Below, piece after piece: positions 35,230 to 44,202 of a stretch of DNA of 64,000 bases. The stretch comes from Saprospiraceae bacterium (GTDB taxonomy: Bacteria > Bacteroidota > Bacteroidia > Chitinophagales > Saprospiraceae). Position 1 is the first letter of the stretch. Each line of letters opens with the position of its first letter. The translations under genes and the position numbers were made by a program. Location: contig JANWXM010000012.1 in the NCBI GenBank assembly GCA_025055285.1, positions 43,871 to 107,870 of the forward strand, in the 5' to 3' direction. The notes beneath the pieces are model-generated. The model was given only the letters and a program-made list of their open reading frames with translations. It made no database searches and was not told the origin of the DNA.

Positions 35230-36645
35230 ATGGTACTGTCGAAAACAACCTGTCTTGTGACGAGCGCTCTCCTACTCACTCTTGGAGGAATGAGTCAATC
35301 GACCATCAACACAACATTTAACTTAACGCCTGGCTACGATGGTGGATGGACAATTTTACCTGTAGCTGCGGGCGGCTATGTTATCTTCGGCAACCAATAC
35401 TCCAGTATAGGCGCAAAAGCCGATGCTTTTTGCTTAAGGGTAGACAATGAGGGGAAAAAAGTCTTTCACCGCTCCTTCGGGGCTCCCAACACGGAAGAGA
35501 CCTTCGGTCGTGGTGCTGTTGCTTTAGCAGACGGTTGGTTGGTCGGCGGCACTCGCTCTGTACCTCCGCAAGGCTGGTTGCTGCGCCTCAATACTGATGG
35601 GCAGATTGTCTGGGAAAAAACCTACACTAGTATCACAAAAATCAATCAACTACTTCCTTTGCCCACAGGCGAATATTTGGCGATAGGGGCCGGTCCATTG
35701 GGCGGTGGAATGGCCTTGGCTCGTTTGAGCGCTGACGGCACAATAATTTGGCAGAGGAGCTACGCTCTTCCTGAGCCCAGGGATGGCTATCTCACTGCTA
35801 GCGGCAATGCCTGTATTGTTTTGAGCAGCGACCGAATCAGCAAAATTCACCTAGGTACTAGAGACGTAGTCTGGTCGCGGAAGGTCAGCTTTCCAAGCCT
35901 TCCTCCCGGTGCTCCAGAGGCAGCGACTTTGACCGACATTGCTCCCGCTAGCAAGGGCCTGTTTGCTGTGATCGGTTCGGTTTATCGCGAATTGCCCACC
36001 GCTCTCTATACGGCTCACTATGCCGCTGTTTGGACAGAAAGTGGCGAGTTGCGATGGGATCGCTATTTCCGCGGTGCTGCTCGAGCGGACTACGATGAAA
36101 ACGCGGGTTTCGGCGTAACTTATCTACCCAACGCTCAGCACATCCTCTTTACCGGCAAAGTGGGCGATAACATCTCTATAACGCGTACTGATTTAAATGG
36201 CCACCTCATAGATCAAAAAGAGATTGTTACGCCCGGCCCTGTCTATGCCGCCACCCTCATTCGCGACGGTGCGCGGTATGCGATGACGGGAGCGGTGTTT
36301 GTAGGTAGTATGGCCACATATTTTTACCGCTCCAACGGAAATGCACTAAGTATGCACGTAAATAACTCCGACCTATTTGCAGAGACTCCTGCAGATAGGT
36401 GGGAGCTTTTGCACAACCCCGCTCAAGATCGCGCTTGGATCGTGTCTAACGTTCACAACGTGCCGCGTGAAGGTATCTTCCGTCTGTGGACTCTCAATGG
36501 TTCGCTAGCGCGTGAGTTTCGCCTATGGCTTACAGAAGGCGAAAATCTCTTTCCGCTTGACCTTAGTGGTTTGCCCGAAGGCTTGTATTGGCTAGCTCAA
36601 GTAGGAGAAGCTGCCCCGCCAAAAGCTTTACTTTTGCGCCGCTGA
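35230..36645 (+). CDS. Secreted beta-propeller-like protein with T9SS sorting domain
   Basis: About 471 residues. Signal peptide about 1-22 (ending LGGMSQS). The body is made of repeated beta units of the GGYVIFGNQYS...LRVDNEGKKVFHRSFG kind, a pattern seen in Bacteroidota surface proteins with propeller repeats. The final about 80 residues have a type A T9SS sorting domain: LLHNPAQDRAWIV, GIFRLWTLNGSLAREFRL and DLSGLPEGLYWLAQ. It should be exported through the outer membrane by T9SS and anchored or released. No catalytic motif is visible. The ATG at 35230 is used; a TTG at 35218 is in frame. No clear promoter was found. Confidence 0.82.
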   Translation: MVLSKTTCLVTSALLLTLGGMSQSTINTTFNLTPGYDGGWTILPVAAGGYVIFGNQYSSIGAKADAFCLRVDNEGKKVFHRSFGAPNTEETFGRGAVALADGWLVGGTRSVPPQGWLLRLNTDGQIVWEKTYTSITKINQLLPLPTGEYLAIGAGPLGGGMALARLSADGTIIWQRSYALPEPRDGYLTASGNACIVLSSDRISKIHLGTRDVVWSRKVSFPSLPPGAPEAATLTDIAPASKGLFAVIGSVYRELPTALYTAHYAAVWTESGELRWDRYFRGAARADYDENAGFGVTYLPNAQHILFTGKVGDNISITRTDLNGHLIDQKEIVTPGPVYAATLIRDGARYAMTGAVFVGSMATYFYRSNGNALSMHVNNSDLFAETPADRWELLHNPAQDRAWIVSNVHNVPREGIFRLWTLNGSLAREFRLWLTEGENLFPLDLSGLPEGLYWLAQVGEAAPPKALLLRR

Positions 36646-37089
36646 TAAACACATTGGCATTCCGCTTCACCGGTTTGAGAAGTATATTGGTTCAAAGGGA
36701 AAATTTTTATAGAAATTCTTCTTTTACAGCCTCTTGTTGCTCCTCTTTGCATAGAGAAAATAGAGTAAAGGTACCAAACTGGATTGAGGCAGTTGCCTCA
36801 GCATGAGGCTACATTCATTTACATTGGCGGCATAGATCTCCCTTAATTAGGTTTGGCCTTAGCGTAGGTGAGGCCTCATTTGAATGGACTTTACGCGGCT
36901 TGCGGCTTTGTTTTAGATGAACACTTTGACTGCATCTAGTTGACCTAAGAGTCGATAGCTCTACGATCTTCAAGTTTTAAGTGTAGTATTACCTTCTTGA
37001 TTGAAAGACAGCCCGTTGCCGCGCAGGCGGATACGAATAAGTTGAGGCATGGAGAGAATTCGACGCCTCCACAGTTTAAAAAGCATTAC
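36646..37089. other. Convergent spacer with TGAGGC/GCCTCA inverted repeats
   Basis: No gene. It holds TGAGGC (36785-36790), GCCTCA (36795-36800), TGAGGC (36804-36809) and the palindrome TGAGGCCTCA (36869-36878). The first three can form two mutually exclusive hairpins. No T tract follows. Confidence 0.5.
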
Positions 37090-37758
37090 CTAAGCTGCTC
37101 GTAGGCTTATTAGCAAGCCAAGCACAGCGAAGAAAAATATTTGAAGACCCAAGAGCATTAAAGCTGCGCGGTTTTGCAATGAATGTGGCATTACTAAGCG
37201 CCAAATTATTGCCAAGATTAGCGAGGTAGTATACCAACCCACGTAGTTTTCTAGTGGTGGCAAACCTGTAGAAGGCCAGCTCCACATACCAAAATGGATG
37301 GCTACAGGCTCGATGAGAAAGTCTAATCCCACGGGTAAAACTGCCGCTAACGGAGCAAAAACTAAATGAGGCAGCCGGGGCAGTAGTTGTTCCAGGGCAT
37401 AGAAACTGCAATATGTAACAAGTGTCCAGTTGATGCCGATTAATAGCGGCGTGCTAGCCACCTTTGGTCCCAGAACTGAGCCGTACTCATAATGCCCAAA
37501 AGGCCAGCCCGTATTTACTCCTACTATTTCGATGCCAAATCCGACGATGAAAGCACACAGGAAATATACAGTAGTTTCACGCGTGTGCGGCGAATGAAAA
37601 AATAAAAGAGTGAAGTAGGATAGCAGTAAGCTTACAGGTGTCTGGCTAACAAACCAGGGCTTGGCAGGCGAGAGCATCCCTACTATGCCGAGGAGATATA
37701 CGATAGCACAGAAGTTTAGTAAAAGATCGGTTGAAGGATAGCTGAGGCGCTGAATCAT
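37090..37758 (-). CDS. Carotenoid biosynthesis protein, CruF-like (DUF422 family)
   Basis: A 222-residue membrane protein with about seven predicted helices. The segment GFGIEIVGVNTGWPFGHYEYGSVLGPKVASTPLLIGINW matches the core of the carotenoid_synth (CruF/CYC2-type) family. In that family CruF adds water to the 1',2' double bond of gamma-carotene or lycopene ends to give 1'-hydroxy carotenoids. It overlaps the upstream phytoene-desaturase-like gene by 4 nt (ATGA), so the pair is translationally coupled. This supports a shared carotenoid pathway such as 1'-hydroxy monocyclic carotenoids of the myxol, saproxanthin or flexixanthin kind. End products are inferred, not seen. Confidence 0.85.
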   Translation of the reverse strand: MIQRLSYPSTDLLLNFCAIVYLLGIVGMLSPAKPWFVSQTPVSLLLSYFTLLFFHSPHTRETTVYFLCAFIVGFGIEIVGVNTGWPFGHYEYGSVLGPKVASTPLLIGINWTLVTYCSFYALEQLLPRLPHLVFAPLAAVLPVGLDFLIEPVAIHFGMWSWPSTGLPPLENYVGWYTTSLILAIIWRLVMPHSLQNRAALMLLGLQIFFFAVLGLLISLRAA

Positions 37759-39224
37759 GGCCGGCTTGATTTTCCGATAAGTTCACTCGTAATTTTGGCA
37801 GAAAGGAGGCACAGCGGAATGCCCCCGCCCGGATGAACACTGCCGCCACAGAAGTAGAGTTTATGGATGCGGGGCGAGAAATTAGGATGCCGTAAAAAAG
37901 CTGCGAGAGGCGTATTTGAGCTGTATCCATATAAAGCTCCCAAGTGTGAACTCGTTTTCGCTTCAATTTCGGGAGGCGAAAGGACAGCTTCTGTTTCTAT
38001 AAGGGTTTCAAGGTTAACCTGGAGAAGACCATCAAGCTTAGCTATTATATTGCGACGTACCTGTGCAATCAGGTTGTGCCAGTCTTGCCCGCAATGGAAG
38101 GGGGCATTAACCATGACAAACCAATTTTCGCAGCCATCTGGCGCATCAGTAGGTGTGTATTTCGAAGTGATGTTGATGTAGACAGTGGGGTCGTCTATCA
38201 TTTCTCCGCGCTCTAGTGCTTCGAACTCCTCTTGATAGCGGTCAGAGAAGAAAATATTGTGTAGATGGAGTTGTGGAAATCTTTGGCGAATTCCCCAGTA
38301 GAAGATCAGTGCTGATGTGCTTTTAGGTTGATTCAGGATGCGTTCAGGCGCCTTCTCTCTAGGCATCAGACGCTTATATGTGTAATATACATCCATATTG
38401 CTGACGGTAGCGTCGAAGGGATGCGTAGCTCTAGCCGTGCGAAGTCCTGAAGCACAACCATTCTCGACTACAATTTCTTCTACGCGCTGACCAAAGTGGA
38501 AGCGCACTCCTAGTTGTTGTGCCAAAGTAAAAATCGCTTGGGTAATGCTGTGCATCCCTCCTCTCGGATAGTAGACGCCGAGGTTGTGCTCAAAATGAGG
38601 GATGATTGTCAACATACCAGGAGCTTTGTACGGATTCGAGCCATTATAGGTGGCAAAACGGTCGAACAATTGCACCAGTTTCGGATGTTCGAACCATTCT
38701 ACATTCACCTGATGCATCGAAGTAGTAAGGTCAAATGTTGCGAGATGGGGCAGCGCTTTTAACACATCGAAATTCAACCACGTATTCCAGCGGTGTAAAG
38801 ATTTTTCCAAAAAAATGCGGCCTGCAAGCCGGTACTTTTTTTCACTCAACGCTAAATAATCTGAAACTCGATGCGCCGACACGCCGAGCACGTGCTCGAC
38901 CTCTTTGGCAAACTGCTCACGATTACTCCAGGCAGTTAACCGTGTGCCGTCGTTCCAGAAATACTTGCAGGTAATAGGGACGCGTTCATAAGCAAATTGA
39001 CCCTCCATGGGCACGCCTGCAATGCTGAATAGCTCTTCTACATAGGACGGCATAGTAAATACCGAGGGGCCGGCATCGAAACGATAGCCCTTTTGCTCGA
39101 AAGCTGAGAGCTTGCCACCTGGATAACTGTTCGCCTCAAAGACCTCTACTTGGTGACCCTTGGCCGCCAGGCGAACGGCTGTAGCTAATCCTGCAATACC
39201 TGCACCGATAATGCCGATTTTCAC
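37755..39224 (-). CDS. Phytoene desaturase family carotenoid oxidoreductase (CrtI or CrtD type)
   Basis: A 489-residue FAD-dependent desaturase with N-terminal GAGIAGLATAVRLAAKGHQVEVFE (FAD motif at 7-13), YPGGKLSAFEQKGYRFDAGPSVFTMP, and a C-terminal GGSVHPGGGIPLCLLSAKI. These are signatures of CrtI-type carotenoid desaturases. The stop overlaps the cruF-like start. Because CruF hydratases are often paired with CrtD (3',4'-desaturase of 1'-hydroxy carotenoids), CrtD is the more likely role. The sequence alone does not exclude CrtI, which makes lycopene from phytoene. crtB, crtY and crtZ are not in the window. Confidence 0.85.
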   Translation of the reverse strand: MKIGIIGAGIAGLATAVRLAAKGHQVEVFEANSYPGGKLSAFEQKGYRFDAGPSVFTMPSYVEELFSIAGVPMEGQFAYERVPITCKYFWNDGTRLTAWSNREQFAKEVEHVLGVSAHRVSDYLALSEKKYRLAGRIFLEKSLHRWNTWLNFDVLKALPHLATFDLTTSMHQVNVEWFEHPKLVQLFDRFATYNGSNPYKAPGMLTIIPHFEHNLGVYYPRGGMHSITQAIFTLAQQLGVRFHFGQRVEEIVVENGCASGLRTARATHPFDATVSNMDVYYTYKRLMPREKAPERILNQPKSTSALIFYWGIRQRFPQLHLHNIFFSDRYQEEFEALERGEMIDDPTVYINITSKYTPTDAPDGCENWFVMVNAPFHCGQDWHNLIAQVRRNIIAKLDGLLQVNLETLIETEAVLSPPEIEAKTSSHLGALYGYSSNTPLAAFLRHPNFSPRIHKLYFCGGSVHPGGGIPLCLLSAKITSELIGKSSRP

Positions 39225-39548
39225 AGCGAAAAACGTTTCATTTTAATCTTACTGAGCTTGGCTAAGCAAATCAAGAATTGCGTTTGCGAATTTTCCTTTT
39301 GCAGAAATAAAAACAGCAAGTGAAACGCTAGAAATTACTTCCTTGTTCCTGCATCGGGTGTTACGCAAAGATTACAGCCTACAACAAGAAAAGGTTGTTT
39401 TCCGCCAATAGCTAGCCAGACATGAACTGCACGCTTGCATGAGTCTCCTTTCATTCAACACCCTCACAAAGCTCAACGACGTTGAATTAGCTAAACTTCA
39501 AAAGCTGCTATGACAATAAAGCCCTCGTTTTGCGCTCGTAAAACATCC
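39225..39548. other. Spacer upstream of the carotenoid pair
   Basis: No gene and no perfect TAnnTTTG on the minus strand. It contains a 6-1-6 dyad TCAACG-A-CGTTGA (39473-39485) flanked by AGCT on both sides. This is operator-like in form, but it lies nearer the end of the peptidase gene than the start of the carotenoid genes. Confidence 0.4.
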
Positions 39549-40796
39549 TTAGAAAGTAACCTCACGTACGAGGGTTTCTGTGCCGCGTATAAATTTCACC
39601 GTCGTCGTATCGCCTTTTTGAAACTTTGACAGGGCCTGCATGTATTCGCGAATGGTCCGCACCTCCATGTCGCCTAATGCGATGATACGATCGCCACGCT
39701 GTAGGCCAGCGCGCGCAGCAGGCTTACCTTCCGAGACGCTGTCTACCTGCACTCCTTCGCCCTCGAAGGAATAATCGGGCATGATGCCCAGCGTTACCCG
39801 AAACCGAGGCGTGTCTTCCATGTTCGAGCGGGTAGGCTGGAAGGTTAGTTTTGGCCTTTGGTCGAGCGCTTCCACTAGCCGCACAGCGAACTCGAGCACA
39901 GCTTTTTGGCCTGCGAAATTGATTTTGTCCACGTCGTCGGAAGGCTTGTGATAATCAGCGTGTTGACCAGTAAAGAGGAAAAGTACAGGGATGTTCTTCA
40001 GGTAAAAGGAGGCATGATCACTAGGGCCAATGCCGCTGCTGTCCATTCTGATAACGAGATTTCCTTTGGGCAGACTTTCAATAAGCGGCACGAAGTCAGG
40101 TGCCGTGCCCACTCCGCCTATCATAAGGCGGCGCTCCTGATTGAGGCGCCCAATCATGTCCATGTTAAGCATAAAATGGACTTTTTCGAGGTCAATCGTA
40201 GGGCGCTCGGTATATTTTTTTGACCCAATAAGGCCGAGCTCTTCTGCTGAGAAGCATATGAAGAGAAAGTTGTGGCGTTCGCGGACGCCATTTTTAGCAA
40301 AGTAGCGCGCCAGCTCTAAGACTCCGGCCGTACCTGAGGCGTTATCGTCTGCTCCATTGTGAATCTTGCCTTGCGGGTTAGGGTCAAGTGAATTGCGGTC
40401 GTACCCTAGTCCAAGGTGGTCGTAGTGTGCACCAATAACGATTGTATGAGCAGCGCCGTTGTCCAAAAAGCCTACCACGTTCTGACTAGTCAAGATCGCT
40501 GCATCAGTCGATTCAACGCCGTGGGGGTCATTAGTTTTCCTGAAGGAAAAAGTGTGAAACCACGTGCCGTTGTCTCCCAATGGCTTTAGACCTGCCTTGC
40601 GAAAGTGTTTAGCGATGTATTGAGCAGCTTTTCGCTCCTCGGCTGTAGCTGTGCCTCGTCCCTTGAGTTTGTCGGAGGCCAAGTAGGTGATGTGCTGACG
40701 CAAACGCTGTTCAGAAATGACTGCGTTTTGCGCCCAGAACACTTGGGCATATCCTATTAGCAAGCACGTGAGCAGCCAGGTTCGCATGAGCTTCAT
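39549..40796 (-). CDS. Secreted M28 family zinc peptidase with PDZ domain
   Basis: About 415 residues. A signal peptide (about 1-22, ending QVFWAQ) is followed by an M28 aminopeptidase-like domain. Metal-binding residues are seen in VIGAHYDHLG, GADDNASG, CFSAEELGLIG, MLNMDMIG and QHADYHKPSDDVD. A PDZ domain (about 330-415, with LGIMPDYSFEGEGVQVDSVSEGKPAARAGLQRGDRIIALGDMEV) ends the protein. It should be a periplasmic or exported aminopeptidase. The ATG at 40796 (MKLMRTWLL) begins a good signal peptide; the open frame extends upstream to 40865 with no support, and MRTWLL at 40787 is also possible. Confidence 0.92.
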   Translation of the reverse strand: MKLMRTWLLTCLLIGYAQVFWAQNAVISEQRLRQHITYLASDKLKGRGTATAEERKAAQYIAKHFRKAGLKPLGDNGTWFHTFSFRKTNDPHGVESTDAAILTSQNVVGFLDNGAAHTIVIGAHYDHLGLGYDRNSLDPNPQGKIHNGADDNASGTAGVLELARYFAKNGVRERHNFLFICFSAEELGLIGSKKYTERPTIDLEKVHFMLNMDMIGRLNQERRLMIGGVGTAPDFVPLIESLPKGNLVIRMDSSGIGPSDHASFYLKNIPVLFLFTGQHADYHKPSDDVDKINFAGQKAVLEFAVRLVEALDQRPKLTFQPTRSNMEDTPRFRVTLGIMPDYSFEGEGVQVDSVSEGKPAARAGLQRGDRIIALGDMEVRTIREYMQALSKFQKGDTTTVKFIRGTETLVREVTF

Positions 40797-40889
40797 GTCG
40801 TTTAGTCGTTTTAGCAATAAAAGATAAGATGCTCTCAAGGCGAGTATTTGCCATGCCTGAATCAAATAACGGTAGAAATCAAATGCGGT

Positions 40890-42449
40890 TCATCTTACTA
40901 AATCGGCAATAGGGTTGTCTTGCCGCATGTAGGGTTTCAGCAGACTATAGGGCACAATCAAACTGTGTTGGCCGTAAACAGGGTGGAAAGGCGTACAGAT
41001 TTCGATGCCATCGCGTCGGATAACCACTATGGGAAAGCCTTCCTTGACTATCCACTCGCGAAAAGGAGATTCTGCAGCATATTTAGGGAGTTTGGGTGCC
41101 TCTTTTCGGGCGTAATCCGCAAACCATTCGCGCGCATTGAAATGGCGATTGAAAAGATCCTCCAGAGCAATCTCTTTTCCAGTTCGCAAGTTGAAGTTAA
41201 ATGCTCGAGCAGTTGGCGGTTGTTTCCAGGACTCACTGAAGAAGAGCTGACCACAAAAGAGCGTCTCTGTCCAACAACTGATGTTGTACCAGACGCTCGC
41301 GCGCAGAGCACTTCGATTTTCGGGTGTCGATGGGCGCCTTTGTCCAGCGATAGCGCTTTTTGTTTGTTCTAACCAATCGAAGATGATGCGGTTGAATATC
41401 TCGTTGCAAGTAGGACATTCTAGGCGTGGATACAACAGGTCGTAGCTGCTGACGTAATCGGCGTATTCGATGCAACCGCTGTTTAGTCGGGCGCGCTGAG
41501 TAAGTTTGAATGCCCGTTTCTCGCCTGAACCAATCCACCAACACTCATGGACTTGCGGGCTTTGGAAGCTTCCACGCAAGTGCGCCGCCACTTTTCCATT
41601 GGGCAATAGGGCCTGTACTTCGTAGTCACTATCGTTAACTAACTGACCTCGAAGGGTGTAAGTCCTATTTTCAGCCTCAATCCACAAGTAACCGTTCAAC
41701 CGGAGGTTGCTTTGCCGAGCAAGGACAAGGTCTAGGCGTGCGTTATTCCACCGCGCTACATAACGAGCAGCCCATTTGTTGTCGCCACAGGGTTTAGGTA
41801 CAGCGTTAGCACCTTTTACCTCGCGAGCATATAGGGTACATCCAATCGTATTGGTTAAGTTAGCCCATTCCGCCTGAAGTCGTTCTCCTTGCAAGGTGCC
41901 CGTCAACTGGCCAGTTGTGGTTCCTTTGATATCGCTTTCTGTTAAGACGAAAAGCCCATTTTCAAACGTACCGTTTAAAAGGAAGGACTCTTTGCTCTGC
42001 AGATAAGTCATTTGCCCTCGGCAGTAAGTGCCGTCGTAGCCAAGAGAGAGTAACACCTCAGTTATGTCGTCGAAGCGGCCGCGATAGTGGCGTACCCATT
42101 GAAGACGGGTGTTAGGAGGAAACAAGCGACTTATCGTCGTGTCAGCTACTGGCCGCTGCGCCCAAAGCACTTTCGGCCGAGCCCACCAAGCCGTTTTTAG
42201 AGCGACTAAAATCAATAGAATACGCCCAACTCCTGCCGTACGGAAAGCGTATTTTCGTATATGGATTCTCTCTGCTCGGCTTTCTGTTTTCGGCTGTAGC
42301 CCAAGAGCAATGATGTTTTTTGGGCGAGACAGAGAGCATGCTTTGTGCCAAGTGAAGCTGCGAAAATGGAAGCAAACAAGCTCGGCAATCTGCCCTCTTT
42401 CCGTAAAGAGAACACTCGAAGCGAGGGGTAATAAGTAACGGTCATACAT
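40890..42449 (-). CDS. Hypothetical secreted protein with C-terminal DUF3298/RsiV-like domain
   Basis: The open frame is 519 codons. The C-terminal part (about 400-510), with ARAFNFNLRTGKEIALEDLF and ICTPFHPVYGQHSLIVPYSLLKPYM, resembles the DUF3298 domain found in RsiV and many lipoproteins. A middle region of beta-rich repeats (about 105-330) resembles no family I know. The first about 75 residues look unlike coding sequence of the rest. A signal-peptide-like stretch RILLILVALKTAWWARPKVLWAQ begins near residue 76. True translation may therefore start there, for example at an in-frame TTG, which would shorten the protein by about 80 residues. It lies between pckA and the M28 peptidase on the same strand. 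Confidence 0.65.
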   Translation of the reverse strand: MYDRYLLPLASSVLFTERGQIAELVCFHFRSFTWHKACSLSRPKNIIALGLQPKTESRAERIHIRKYAFRTAGVGRILLILVALKTAWWARPKVLWAQRPVADTTISRLFPPNTRLQWVRHYRGRFDDITEVLLSLGYDGTYCRGQMTYLQSKESFLLNGTFENGLFVLTESDIKGTTTGQLTGTLQGERLQAEWANLTNTIGCTLYAREVKGANAVPKPCGDNKWAARYVARWNNARLDLVLARQSNLRLNGYLWIEAENRTYTLRGQLVNDSDYEVQALLPNGKVAAHLRGSFQSPQVHECWWIGSGEKRAFKLTQRARLNSGCIEYADYVSSYDLLYPRLECPTCNEIFNRIIFDWLEQTKSAIAGQRRPSTPENRSALRASVWYNISCWTETLFCGQLFFSESWKQPPTARAFNFNLRTGKEIALEDLFNRHFNAREWFADYARKEAPKLPKYAAESPFREWIVKEGFPIVVIRRDGIEICTPFHPVYGQHSLIVPYSLLKPYMRQDNPIADLVR

Positions 42450-42517
42450 ACGCCTACTATGACTTTAATCGAATGGAGAGGACGGAGATGTTTGGCACAG
42501 ACGAAGTTAGTCGGTAC

Positions 42518-42561
42518 AAAAAACATCCGCGCTCTCGTCTGAAGGAGACGAAGCGCGGATG
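42518..42561 (-). terminator. Strong intrinsic terminator of pckA
   Basis: On the minus strand, a stem of about 16 bp with one bulged base (arms CATCCGCGCTTCGTCT and AGACGAGAGCGCGGATG) closes a 5-nt loop and runs into TTTTTT (42523-42518). It lies 28 nt after the pckA stop. Confidence 0.9.
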
Positions 42562-42588
42562 CCTTACGCACCCAAGCGGGAGCGCTCA

Positions 42589-44202
42589 TTATTTTATTTT
42601 CGGACCGGCGGCTATGATTTCAGGTTTGGTTTGGTCGGCAAATTTTTCAAAGTTGGCAATAAACTCCTGCGCCAACTGGCGAATCTTGGCGTCATAAGCT
42701 GCTTTATCGGCCCAAGTATTGCGCGGATTGAGGATTTCATCTGGTACGTTAGGACAGGTAGTAGGCATATACAACCCAAAAACCTCTTGCTGTATGTAGG
42801 GCACATTGTCGAGGGCGCCTTCAAGTGCCGCTGTTATCATAGCGCGCGTGTAGGAGAGCTTTATACGACTCCCTATGCCGAACGGCCCACCGCTCCAGCC
42901 AGTATTTACAAGCCAGACATTTGCTTTGCTCTTTCGCAATTTTTTGCCCAACAATTCCGCATATTTCGCTGGATGCAAGGGCAAAAAAGGAGCTCCGAAG
43001 CAAGCTGAGAAAGCAATTTTCGGATCTTTGATGCCTACCTCTGTGCCGGCTACTTTAGCAGTATAGCCACTGATGAAGTGATACATCGCTTGCTCTGGCG
43101 TCAGGCGACTAATGGGCGGTAGTACGCCGAAAGCATCGCAAGTAAGAAAGAAGAGGTTTTTAGGGCTTCCTTGGGCGTTACCACTGGGCACGCTATTGGC
43201 AATGAAATGTATAGGATAAGAGGCCCGAGTATTTTCTGTGATGCTGCGATCGGCGTAGTTGATGGTGCGCGTCCCTGGAAAGAAGACAGTATTCTCGATT
43301 ATCGTTCCGTGTCGCATGGCCCGATAGATGTCGGGCTCTTTTTCTTCGCTTAGGTCAATAACTTTGGCGTAGCAACCTCCTTCGAAATTAAACACTTCGG
43401 TGTCCGTCCAAGCGTGTTCATCATCGCCAATTAGGAAGCGATTCGGATCAGCGCTGAGGGTTGTTTTACCCGTGCCCGACAAGCCGAAAAATAGCGCAAT
43501 GTCTCCTTTGGGCCCGATATTGGCCGAACAGTGCATGGGGAGGGCGCTCGTACGAGTGGGCAACACGAAGTTAATGACCGAGAAGATGCCTTTCTTGATT
43601 TCACCCGTATAAGCCGTACCGCCAATGAGCAAGCGCTTTTTTTTAACGTTAATGATGGCAAAGTTGTGCTGGCGCGTACCATCCACGGCAGGGTCGGCAT
43701 GGAACCCAGGAGCACACAATACCGTCCAATGAGGTTCAAAGTTTTGGATTTCTTCAGGCGTTGGGCGGCGAAACATGTTGTAGGCGAAGTGGTTGCTCCA
43801 CGGGTATTCTGTAATCACGCGGATACGCAGGTGGTAAAGCGGATCAGTACTTGCGTTTGCTTTAGCATCGCGTACATATATGTCTTTCTTCTTAAGATAT
43901 GCACACACCTTCCGCCATAGGCGATCGAACTTTTTTGCATCAAAAGGCTTATTGATTTTACCCCAATGCACCTTGTGGCGGGTAATGCTGTCTTCCACAA
44001 TAAAGCGATCGTCGGGCGCGCGCCCTGTAAATTCACCGGTAGAAACTACCAAGGCGCCGTTATCGGCCAACTGACCCATGCCTTTAATAATAGAATGCTC
44101 GATGAGCTCCTCCGGCGTCAGATTCCAGTAAGCCGTCTTGTAGCCCTTCAGCCCAACGCTCTCGAGTGAAGCGGCCGGATTGCGAAGTCCAACGTCTTGC
44201 AT
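42589..44202 (-). CDS. pckA: Phosphoenolpyruvate carboxykinase (ATP)
   Basis: About 537 residues. It converts oxaloacetate and ATP to phosphoenolpyruvate, CO2 and ADP, the committed gluconeogenic step, and in anaerobes may run in reverse. Motifs: STGEFTGRAPDDRF, LLIGGTAYTGEIKKGIFSVINF, MHCSANIGPKGDIALFFGLSGTGKTTLSADP (P-loop kinase-1a), LIGDDEHAWT, and NTGWSGGPFGIGSRI. The annotated open frame runs to 44229; the ATG at 44202 (MQDVGLRNPAAS) matches the family start. A one-mismatch -7 element TATTATTG lies at 44234-44227. A strong terminator follows the gene. Confidence 0.96.
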   Translation of the reverse strand: MQDVGLRNPAASLESVGLKGYKTAYWNLTPEELIEHSIIKGMGQLADNGALVVSTGEFTGRAPDDRFIVEDSITRHKVHWGKINKPFDAKKFDRLWRKVCAYLKKKDIYVRDAKANASTDPLYHLRIRVITEYPWSNHFAYNMFRRPTPEEIQNFEPHWTVLCAPGFHADPAVDGTRQHNFAIINVKKKRLLIGGTAYTGEIKKGIFSVINFVLPTRTSALPMHCSANIGPKGDIALFFGLSGTGKTTLSADPNRFLIGDDEHAWTDTEVFNFEGGCYAKVIDLSEEKEPDIYRAMRHGTIIENTVFFPGTRTINYADRSITENTRASYPIHFIANSVPSGNAQGSPKNLFFLTCDAFGVLPPISRLTPEQAMYHFISGYTAKVAGTEVGIKDPKIAFSACFGAPFLPLHPAKYAELLGKKLRKSKANVWLVNTGWSGGPFGIGSRIKLSYTRAMITAALEGALDNVPYIQQEVFGLYMPTTCPNVPDEILNPRNTWADKAAYDAKIRQLAQEFIANFEKFADQTKPEIIAAGPKIK

